Part shown: positions 56,257 to 64,000 of the stretch, in pieces | Position numbering within the stretch: position 1 is the first letter of the stretch | How the letters are laid out: each line of letters begins with the position of its first letter | NCBI GenBank assembly: GCA_963682175.1 | Contig: OY821774.1 | Location: 44,282,201-44,346,200 of the forward strand | Source: Triglochin maritima | Lineage: Eukaryota; Streptophyta; Magnoliopsida; Alismatales; Juncaginaceae | DNA length: 64,000 nt | Direction: 5' to 3' | The notes under the pieces: generated by a model | What the model saw: only the letters and a program-made list of their open reading frames with translations | What the model was told of the DNA's origin: nothing | Database searches by the model: none | Made by a program: the position numbers and the translations under genes

Positions 56257-56885
56257 CAGACAACATATTCCGAACAGAAACACAACTTATTCCGAACAGA
56301 CAGACAACTTAATCCGAACATACACACAACTTATTCCAAACAGACAAACAACATATTCCGAACAGACAGACAACTTAATCCGAACAGACACACAACTTAA
56401 TCCGAACAGACCCACAACATATTCCGAACAGAAACACAACTTAATCCGAAAATACACACAACTTATTCGGAACAGACCCACAACATATTCCGAATAGAAA
56501 CACAACTTAATCCAAAACGACACACAACTTATTCGGAACAGACCTACAACATATTCCGAACAGACAGACAACTTAATCCGAACAGACACAACTTATTCCG
56601 AACAGACCCACAACATATTCCGAACAGACAGACAACTTAATCCAAACAAACACACAACTTAATCCGAACATACACACAACTTAAACCGAACAGACATACA
56701 ACTTAAACCGAACGGATTCACACCTTAAACCGAACATATTGACACCTTAAACCGAACAGTCAAACAACTTAAACCGAACTGTCACACAACTTAAACCGGA
56801 CAGATGCACACCTTAAACCGAACAGTCAAACATCTTAAACCGAACAGATGCACACCATAAACCGAACATACACACAACTTAAACA
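56257..56885 (-). repeat. 22-bp minisatellite array A2, inverted to A1
   Basis: About 28 copies of AACTTAATCCGAACAGACAC, the reverse complement of the A1 unit. From about 56690 a subtype ACTTAAACCGAACAG dominates. It lies between the ends of the two convergent genes of the MULE. Confidence 0.9.
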
Positions 56886-57090
56886 GTTTAATACAAACTG
56901 AACGTATATAACAACCATTTACAGATCCAAACAAATCAACAATTAGAAGTTTCTTGGATTTACAAGAACTGAAAATAACAAGAAATATTAAATTAAGGAG
57001 GAAGTTCCTCGTAATACAAATTCATGTCCCAATCAGAGAAATCAGGATCCCCGGGTTTTGGTGCGACTTCATGAAGCGAAGATGTAACCT

Positions 57091-58573
57091 TCATCTTGAA
57101 CTTTCTCTTCTCTTGTTGGGCGTGTTTTTATGGCTTTTTTTAATTATCTTTTTAGCTAAAGACACTCGACGTCTAGTCGGCGGTCTTCCTATACGTCTGA
57201 CATTATCTGGATTAAGAACTGATGTACCCAAAGACTCAGGTTCATCAAGTCGAACCAAAAACTGGGTAGTGTGCATACGTGCCTTAAGCATTTCAATACA
57301 CTTCACGGCCTCAATATACCTTTCGTGGGAAATGAAGGCTTCCTGTGCGACCCAAACGACACGACCCATGATGTCGTCGTGACGACGAAGCGCATCCTTC
57401 TCCATTACGTCATCGTCTGGGTACATCTTATCTTGATAGCTCATTCGAATATCCTTCCGCCATCGATTAACGATGTAAGAGTCTGGGAGCAATGCATTAG
57501 GATTTAAGCGTCCAAGTACAACAAAAACGTGGCAGCATAGAAGGTCAACGTGCTGAAACATTCTACAATCACATGTGAAGTTCATGGATATGTTTTGTAT
57601 TAGGAAACATTTCGACAGTAGCTGCTCACCAGCAAAAACACGTTCAGATACCTTGTACTGAAATGTGTCATTCGTATTGAACTCCTCCGTTATATCGCAG
57701 TATATCATCTTCCCAATTTCTAACTGCACTTTCTTGAAGACCCCTACCGTATACAACTCGCTCATCTGTCTCTCGAATGGATAAATTGAAACCAACTGGG
57801 GTCTCTTATGAAGACAATCAAAATCTGATTGAGCTTCCTTCTCGTACTTATGGTGGAGCGCAAGTTCGTATTGTTGAACAAACTGCTTAAGGGTGGTCTT
57901 CGAAGTAAGATACTTGTCGAAAAAGACGTTCATACTCTCGCTTCTCTGAGTAGATGTCATTCCCGCGAAAAAAATATCACCAACAAATGCAGGTATCCAC
58001 GACTCTCGGATTGCATAAATCGATTTGAGCCAACTATGGTTCTGCAGGTCAAAATCAAGAAGGAAACCCTGCCAATTACGATCAAATTCTGCTGGGGTTT
58101 TGGAATCATATACAATCAATTTCAGATCAAATAACAAGTACTTCCGATACTGCGTCGGCAACTTCACGGGAGCTTTGTTCATTATGTGCCATATACAAAA
58201 TCTGTGTCTTGAATCTGGGAAGACATTCCTTACAGCAGCAGTAATGACACCACATTGATCTGTTATTATGGTTGGGGGGGTTATATCTGCATAAGGTGGG
58301 CAATTTAAAAGGAGTGAGACATATATTGAAAGGTACAAAATCCTACTTTGAAAACTTTAATAGAGCAGTCACGTACCTTCTTCATCCTGTCAAACTGCTT
58401 TCGGATGGCCGTCCAGGAGCACCGGGATTCCCGGAAGTAGTAGGTGGTTCCCTAAAACAAAAAATTGAAGAAACGAAAGTTCGTCAAAAAAATAACGACC
58501 CAGGGGGAAAAAATTAAAGACCCACCGCTTCTGGGACATGTTCGCTATCGACGGCAGGAGTCGAAGAATCCAT
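57091..58573 (-). pseudogene. FAR1/MURA-type MULE transposase, truncated
   Basis: The open frame 58286-57091 carries the C-terminal half of a MULE transposase. It has TIITDQCGVITAAVRNVFPD and RHRFCIWHIMNKAP (second catalytic Asp region), ESWIPAFVGDIFFAGMTSTQ then RSESMNVFF, a SWIM zinc finger (CDCRMFQHVDLLCCHVF) and an AT-hook-like RRIGRPPTRRR. The 58573-58526 and 58451-58377 exons in the right TIR would supply the same N-terminus as the plus-strand gene. However, joining them at the visible splice sites puts the rest out of frame. The DNA-binding domain and the first catalytic Asp are missing altogether. An internal deletion is the simplest cause. Confidence 0.88.
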
Positions 58574-58907
58574 TATCGTTTAATCGGGAAGAAAGAAAGC
58601 CGGCAAAGGTTCACAGGTAGGCTTCCTCCGTTCACAGGTAATACAACGAGAAAGAAAGCGAGACTCTGCCTTTCGGTCTGGATATTTTTTTATCTTCCTC
58701 GGTATCCGAACCGTCGATCGTAGGGTGTCTGCCGCTGTCTTATCTGGAAAGCAACCGTCGTTCTTCGAAAACCGTCAAAAAAAATTAAAAACAATTTAAG
58801 GCGCGTTTGGAAAGGGTGACATGACAATCCCAGTAGACGGTGACTCCCCAACTTTTGGGTGTCACGTAGGGCGCGTCACGGACGTCAACGTCCGTGTATA
58901 ACAACCC
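58375..58907. repeat. MULE right terminal inverted repeat
   Basis: Inverted copy of 53546-54076. Differences seen include TTGACGT inserted after TATACACGGACG and a few substitutions. Confidence 0.92.
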
Positions 58908-59398
58908 ATTGGATTACTAACTCACCTTGGGTGGGGGTCTAAGGAATCTTATAAGAGCAGAAATAACAGCGCCCGGGGTCTTCCACGTCAGCTTCTCTCT
59001 CTGCCATGTCAGCTGACCCAACCCACCCAAAAAACATCATTACCCATGCCCGGGCTACCCCCACCCACCCTACACTCTCTTTACTCCACATCATTTCTTA
59101 ATTAAACAATTTTAATTTTCACACAACATTCAAAAAATTACATTTTATATAATTCTAATTCTAATAACATTACAATTCTATTTTAACTCGAAATATTGGA
59201 GCCAATATTAAATAGTTTCAGGACGATCTTCCATAAATTCGTGAATATCTGGCAGTGCACGCGTGTTTGCTCAGTGGAAGCGTGATTAAAGTGCATGCAT
59301 GATTGAAAACAGTGCACGCGTGATTAAACAGTGCACGCGTGTCTGCTCAGTGGAAGCGTGATTAAAGTGAATGCATGATATTAGACCATACTATTAAA

Positions 59399-59500
59399 CC
59401 ACCTCGACAGGTCGTTCGGGGGTCTCACTCACTGGTGAGCGAGCGGCATTCCACCTCGCCGGTGAGGTGGCGGGGGTGGCAAGGGGGCAACACACCTGGA
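59399..59500. repeat. Hairpin-rich module, inverted copy of 1227-1330
   Basis: It contains CTCACTCACTGGTGAGCGAG and CCACCTCGCCGGTGAGGTGG, two strong near-palindromes, then GGGGGTGGCAAGGGGGCAA. All three have counterparts in reverse complement and the same order at 1227-1330. Confidence 0.55.
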
Positions 59501-59645
59501 AGTTTTTTGGATTTTGAAATTATTGGTTCTGGAAATTTTTGAATTTTTATCACTTGCAAAAAATTATTACCCCACATTAATAACAAATACTCAATCCATT
59601 AATAACAAAACATCCACTAAATAATTAAAATTTAAAAAAAATCGA

Positions 59646-59850
59646 CGAGGTGGGGGGGGGGGGGGGGCACATGCCCCCCACCCGAGGGCGCCCCGGGCGT
59701 CTACCCGGGACGCCCAACGCCCAGGTAAGCGCCTGGGTGGGCGTCCCGGGCAGGCCCCCGAGGGGCACCCGCCCCATTAACGGGGGTGCGCCCGGGCGCC
59801 CGACCAGGGTGCTCGGACGTGGCACCCCCGTTAAGGGTGCCCTAATGTGT
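59646..59850. repeat. GC-rich palindromic block with G16 run
   Basis: After a run of 16 G (59652-59667), inverted words GGGCGTCTACCCGGGACGCCC, GGGCGTCCCGGGCAGGC and GGGTGCGCCCGGGCGCCC follow. Its ends resemble inverted GGGTGCC and GGCACCC. It is probably a small GC-rich MITE. The G run is also a likely assembly weak point. Confidence 0.45.
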
Positions 59851-59960
59851 TTATAACAACTTTATTATTATTATTTTCAACAAAAACACTTTGGAAAAGT
59901 CAGGGAATATATTCTTATCCTCGAGAAAAGAAGAAAACCTTCAACGTTTAGATTGGAAAA

Positions 59961-61070
59961 TGATAAATGAGCGCTTGCGTCCGGAACGCGTGCTGACGTG
60001 GTCAGTCCAGTCAGCAGTAACAATCTAGTCATCAAAAAACAAATGTCTTTTTCTTTCTAAAATTAATTGAATAACATATTTATTTTGTATCACATGCAAC
60101 TTATAATCTCTCAATGCAACATTTATTTTCCCAATGCAACTTTTGATTCTCCTAAGGACAAACACACAACTTAAAATGGACAGACCAACACCTTATTCTG
60201 TCTAGAATAAGTTATGTGTATGTCCATAATAAGTTTTGTCTTTGTCCATAATAAGTTTTGTGTTTTTCCAGAATAGGTTGTGTGTTTGTCCAGAATAAGT
60301 TGTGTGTCTGTCCAGAATATGTTGTGTGGATGTCCATAATAAGTTTTTTGTTCGTCCAGATTAAGTTGTGTCTTTTCAGAATATGTTCTGTGTCTGTCCA
60401 GAATGAGTTCTGTGTTTGTCCGCAATATGTTTTGTGTTTGTCCATAATAAGTTTTGTGATTGTCCAGAATAAGTTGTTTGTGCATAATAAGTTATGTGAT
60501 TGTCCAGAATAAGTTATGTGTCTGTCCAGAATAGGTTGTGTGATTGTCCATAATAAGTTATGTGTCTGTCCAGAATAATGTGTGTGATTGTCAAGAATAA
60601 GGTGTGTATCTGTTCACAATAAGGAGTGTGTCTGTCCAGAATAAGTTTTGTGTCTGTCCAGATTAGATTATATGTCTGTCCAGAATAAGTTGTGTCTATC
60701 CAGAATAATTTTGTGTCTGTCCAGATTAGGTTATATGTTTGTCCAGAATAAGTTGTGTCTATCCAGAATAATTTTTTGTCTGTCCAGATTATGTTATATG
60801 TTTGTCCAGAATAAGTTTTGTGTTCATCCAGATTAAGTTGTGTGTCTGTTCAGAATAATTTGCATTGGAAAAATATTTTACACGAAATCAAATGTTGCAT
60901 TGGGAACATAATGTTGCATGAAGAAAGTAAAAATTACAGGTGACACAAAATAAAATATGTTATTTATTTAATTTCAAAAAATAAAAGACATTTGACTTTT
61001 GATGACTAGATTGCTGACTGTACTGACCATGTCAGCACACGTCCCGAACGCCTACGTTGGTGTATCACTA
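59961..61070. mobile_element. TIR element B with 22-bp minisatellite
   Basis: The TIRs of about 130 bp are visible. Left: GCGTCCGGAACGCGTGCTGA, GTGGTCAGTCCAGTCAGCA and ATCTAGTCATCAAAA. Right, reversed: GCGTTCGGGACGTGTGCTGA, ATGGTCAGTACAGTCAGCA and ATCTAGTCATCAAAA. Inside the TIRs are short TTGCATTGGGAA-type repeats, then the minisatellite (60160-60862) and nothing coding. The ends and short repeats match those of the element at 3893-5458. It is probably a non-autonomous MULE relative of the element at 53546-58907. Confidence 0.8.
60160..60862 (+). repeat. 22-bp minisatellite array B
   Basis: About 31 copies of TGTCTGTCCAGAATAAGTTGTG with variants. The unit differs from that of arrays A1/A2 at two positions (CCAG for TCGG). 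The left edge (60152-60195) carries the transitional form ACTTAAAATGGACAGACC, which also links it to the 21-bp unit at 4670-5220. Confidence 0.9.
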
Positions 61071-61608
61071 CTCTTTAGATTTGTGTCGTCCTCGGGAGGA
61101 TAACTCCATACAAGATTTTCTACCTCCGTCTCCCAACTACTCTTTCAAAAGATGATTCTAACTGCTCTAGTCTAGTTCAAAAGATGGCTATAACGAAGGC
61201 GACATCAACGATTACTAATTTGTGAATTGAATATTTTGATTATTTCAAAATCAGACTTGCTAATGTCTTACCTTATAAATTTCTCGACATGAACTTTACA
61301 CTAAAGCTAAAGATCTGAATTTGATGCAGACATGTGCTTAGATATGAGCCCATTGATTTGCTCAACTTTTCCAAATTTTACTCTATGTATGTTCAGAAAA
61401 ATTATTACAAAACACAGTGCTGAAGGTTGTTAGAACAATTTTTGTTTAATTTTTGTATGTTTAATTATTACAATCTACTACTTTCTTGAAGCAAACAATC
61501 TATAAAAACTTAACAAGTTCCAATTTTACTTTGCTATCTCTAGAACGAAAAGTATATCTAACCGAACTCCGCGTCAAACAACCAGATTCAACAAACTAAA
61601 TTCAGAAC
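61071..61608. other. No feature recognised
   Basis: Intergenic DNA without convincing open frames or repeats. Confidence 0.35.
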
Positions 61609-61895
61609 TAGGGCTGAGCAAAACCCGGACCGGTCTAGGTTTTTGGACCGGACTGGACCGGTCGGTTCGGGTTCGGTCCGGGAAGATTTGGTCCGACCCG
61701 GTCCGGTCCGGGTTTCGGTCCGGGAAATTCTTAAAATTTCGGTCCGGTCCGGACCGGTCTTTTTTTATTTTTTATTTAAAAAAAATAGTTTTTTGACCGG
61801 ACCGATTCGGTCCGGTCTTCGATCCGGGAGCATCCTATCCGGTCTTCGGTCCGGACCCTGGATAAAAATTCGGTCCGGTCCGGATGCTCACCCTG
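61609..61895. mobile_element. hAT-type MITE, 287 bp, perfect TSD
   Basis: Identical 8-mers TTCAGAAC flank it (61601-61608 and 61896-61903). It starts TAGGGCTGAGCAAAACCC and ends GGATGCTCACCCTG. Both halves are filled with GGTCCGGTCCGG-type words. A decayed relative lies near 13018-13130. Confidence 0.88.
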
Positions 61896-62002
61896 TTCAG
61901 AACTATCAAACATTCAAGAAGTCCAACATTATCCGAAGAACGTGTGGACCCCACTTGACATCATGGTCGCCTCTGGCCTCTGGGCTATGGTGCCTTCATA
62001 CC

Positions 62003-63081
62003 TAGGGGTGCACACGGGTCGGGTTGGGTCGGGTTTGGGTTGAAACCCGACCCAACCCGAAATTTTCGGGTTAGGAAAATACCCAACCCGAACCCGACCC
62101 CATTCGTGTTGAACCCAACCCGACCCGAAATTTTCGGGTTGGGTTGGGTCGGGTTGGACCCGAAATTTTGGTTTTGAGTTGCACTTCCAAGGTTTGCATT
62201 GCATTCTACAACATGAGATTCTATATACATTTCCTGTTATGATCAGCATTGTTTCCTCCAGTCTCACCAAATATATTATCCAAAACTCATCTACTGCTCA
62301 CGATCCACTTTTTTAGTTCCAGAAGCTCGCAGAAACTAACATTCTGGCAAACTAATTCCTTAGCTGATGAAAAGTTAAACAACATTCCCAACACACAAAC
62401 ATATCTTCTCATAACCAAACAATCCCACCAGTACAAACACAAAACAGAGATAAAGAGAAATCAATCCTTCTAGAAAACACAAAGCCATTTCTTCACGCAA
62501 TGACAGTTGAACAGCATTCCTAAAACCCACAATCACACACAAAGACCAAATAAAAAGCACTCTTCTACAACCAGATGAACACCTCATTCATGATAAAGAT
62601 CCAACCTTCAGGAGAGAGAAAAAGACAAACCCCAAACTACACCAAAATCCCCGTACAAACCTCCGGAAGAGAGCGAAAGACCTCGGGAAGCCGGATCCGA
62701 GGCGTCTCAGTCCTGGAGCAGAAGGGTTAAGGCGGAGACAGTGGGATCATCAGCGGTGGGAGGAGGAGAGGGGAAAGGGCGGAGGAGAAGAGGTCGCGAT
62801 TTGATCCAATGTAAGGGCGAGTGGGGTGTTTCGGACTTTCGGGAAAAAGTGATTATCGGGTGGGCTGAAAGAGTGGGCCTGGAATAGAGGAGAGGATTCC
62901 TGCGGGTTCGGGTCGGGTTGGGTCAACCCGACCCATATAACCCGAACTCGACCCGAAAATTCGGGTTTCAGAATTTTTCAACCCAATCCAACCCGAACCA
63001 CTTGCCAACCCGACCCAACCCGACCCGACCAGTCGGGTTCGGGTCGGTTTTCGGGTTCAACCCGACCCGTGTGCACCCCTA
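62003..63081. mobile_element. hAT-type element with captured host DNA, perfect TSD
   Basis: Identical 8-mers TTCATACC flank it (61995-62002 and 63082-63089). The ends TAGGGGTGCACACGGGTC and ACCCGTGTGCACCCCTA and the GGGTCGGGTTGGG subterminal repeats match the 482-bp MITE at 30227. Unlike that MITE, it holds about 700 bp of unrelated DNA (62180-62890). On the minus strand, 62890-62660 looks like the GC-rich first exon of a host gene (CTCTTCTCCTCCGCCC, then CCGGAG followed by a GTTTGT donor), and then intron-like DNA. No transposase is present. Confidence 0.85.
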
Positions 63082-63340
63082 TTCATACCTACCATACAAG
63101 TCACCAAACACCTGTTATAAGCAATAATTATTTATCTCCCAAAGAATAATTAACACGCTAAGATTGCTTCCTAGCTTACAATTACAATAGATTACCCAAA
63201 ACATACTACTAACATAACATACACGAAATCAAAATTTTCTTCGTCTTAGACACTTTTTTCTAAAATATTGGGCTGCTTCCTGCTTGGCATATTCTCATTT
63301 GACACACCAACTCACCAATCTTTATTCTTAAGCAATCTTC

Positions 63341-63350
63341 CCCATAAATA
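63341..63350 (+). promoter_or_regulatory. Probable TATA box
   Basis: CCATAAATACCCCCAC lies about 105 bp upstream of the start codon at 63452, with a pyrimidine-rich leader (CTCTTTCTCC, TCTCTCGGTCTCTCTG) between. This is the usual layout of a plant promoter. Confidence 0.5.
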
Positions 63351-63451
63351 CCCCCACTCTTTCTCCACATCTTATCTCATCATCAACATTTCTCTTTCAA
63401 AGTTTCCTTCACTACCGCCCTTCTCTCTCGGTCTCTCTGTTTGGTGCAACC

Positions 63452-63476
63452 ATGAGCCAGTATGATCAGAACCAAG
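63452..63476 (+). CDS. First exon of probable CYSTM-type gene (partial)
   Basis: The exon encodes MSQYDQNQ and ends in phase 1 at a consensus donor GTATGT. A short first exon with MSxYxQNQ or MSYYNQQ is typical of plant cysteine-rich transmembrane (CYSTM) proteins. Their later exon encodes a Gly/Tyr/Pro-rich stretch and a C-terminal Cys-rich membrane anchor, commonly induced by stress. The rest would lie beyond the window. Only eight residues are visible, so this is a reasoned guess from the N-terminal signature and gene layout. Confidence 0.5.
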
Positions 63477-64000
63477 GTATGTGGATTTAATACAATGGAA
63501 GGATTTTTTTTTGGTAGGTTGTTTGCTACCAAGAAGGATTGGATCATGTGATTCTAAGCTTTTTTTCTTTTTCTTTTTCTTTTTTAAGGGTCTTTAAAAA
63601 ATAGTTTAGATCCAATTTTGGGTTTTTAAGTAGTGGTCTTTTTTGCTATAATATAGGGTTTAGTAGTTGGGATCATTAGTAAGTGTAGTGTTTTGGATCT
63701 TCGTTTTGAGAATAAAAAAAAACACTTTTTTAAACAATGTCACAGTATCATACTTCAAAAAAAATCAAAAAGGTATATTTGTAGTTGAGATCAAATTTAT
63801 AGTATGGTGCTTGTATATTGTTTTAGCGGGATTGTCAGTGGCAACAGTTTTGTCTTTTTATTTTAGGATAGATAGACCACCCTTTTTAATAATTTAATTC
63901 TGTAATGACTTAGGAATTTGATCAACAAAAATTAGCATCAGCCATCAAGAGGACCATGTTACTAAATTCATAATTCATCTAGGCAAATTAAGTCGAGAAT
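63477..64000 (+). other. Intron 1 of the probable CYSTM-type gene
   Basis: AT-rich, T-rich DNA following a GTATGT donor, with no acceptor-plus-coding sequence recognised before the window ends. Confidence 0.4.

Larger units (their letters stand above)
53546..58907. mobile_element. Large MULE with ~530-bp TIRs and two divergent genes
   Basis: The TIRs (53546-54076 and 58375-58907) begin GGGTTGTTATACACGGACG and match closely over about 530 bp. Between them lie a plus-strand plant-mobile-domain gene with an Ulp1-like end, two inverted minisatellite arrays and a minus-strand FAR1-type MULE transposase. Such a set (MURA-like transposase, PMD- or Ulp1-type second gene, long TIR) fits Mutator-like elements of the kind that carry extra host-like domains. 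The 9-bp target duplication is unclear; ATTAACTAAC (about 53528) and ATTACTAAC (58913) are the best candidates. Both genes are broken, so the element is probably dead or non-autonomous. Confidence 0.9.
58908..59960. other. Repeat patchwork, no gene
   Basis: At 58965-59060 GCGCCCGGGGTC and CATGCCCGGGCTACC words suggest a MITE end. At 59252-59375 a repeat with GTGCACGCGTG, CTCAGTGGAAGCGTGATTAA and GTGCATGCATGA occurs about twice. At 59399-59500 lies the hairpin module shared with 1227-1330. At 59646-59850 is a very GC-rich piece. Confidence 0.45.

Noticed and set aside
1..64000. CRISPR array
   Set aside because: Regular repeats here are contiguous minisatellites inside plant transposable elements; no spacer structure and no cas genes.
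1..64000. rRNA or complete tRNA genes
   Set aside because: No cloverleaf with both control boxes and no rRNA core sequence was recognised by reading; a tRNA scan would be decisive.

Overview
The window looks like nuclear DNA of a eudicot plant with a repeat-rich genome. It is AT-rich and genes are sparse. Introns have GT/AG borders, copia elements are primed by initiator tRNA-Met, and the recognisable proteins belong to plant families (PORR, phloem protein 2, SKP1/ASK, FAR1-related transposase, plant mobile domain). The species cannot be named from the sequence.

Real or probable host genes are few. They are: a PORR-domain organelle RNA-binding protein (38757-40325, +); a three-exon phloem protein 2 (PP2) gene (46545-48457, +); a small one-TM protein gene with a 5'-UTR intron (about 49393-51579, +); and the first exon of a probable CYSTM-type gene at the right edge (63452-63476, +). 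Two broken SKP1-like copies lie on opposite strands (26898-27121 + and 41983-42417 -).

Most of the rest is transposable elements. From left to right: a MULE-type TIR element (259-1607); a minisatellite-bearing TIR element (about 3893-5458); a hAT MITE split by a solo LTR (5461-7413); small TIR elements (8189-8716, about 9171-10229); a GC-rich tandem-repeat block (10965-11850); a composite element bounded by (TA)n with a duplicated captured exon (15095-19845); a short non-coding LTR element (20314-22150); a run of diverged tandem repeats (22280-23500); LTR remnants (23820-25710); a hAT MITE with perfect 8-bp target duplication (25774-26384); a CACTA end (28627-28931); and a MULE-like MITE (28936-29668). 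Next come another hAT MITE (30227-30708) and a copia element with both LTRs, primer-binding site, polypurine tract and 5-bp target duplication (31683-37147). The copia element lacks its reverse transcriptase and carries a nested 2.1-kb solo LTR with its own target duplication. A PIF/Harbinger derivative abuts the PORR gene (about 37939-38848). Two LTR-like segments (42.8-45.3 kb) and a MITE precede the PP2 gene.

The right third holds a 5.4-kb MULE (53546-58907) with TIRs of about 530 bp. Each TIR supplies the same first two exons to two divergent genes, a plant-mobile-domain/Ulp1-like gene and a FAR1-type transposase, and both genes are damaged. Two arrays of one 22-bp minisatellite sit inside it in opposite orientation. 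A closely related 22-bp array lies in the separate TIR element at 59961-61070, and a more diverged 21-bp array in the one at 3893-5458. This shared minisatellite/TIR architecture is the strongest candidate for something undescribed. Close to the right edge, a 1.1-kb hAT element with a perfect TSD carries what looks like a captured host first exon and lies just upstream of the CYSTM-type gene.
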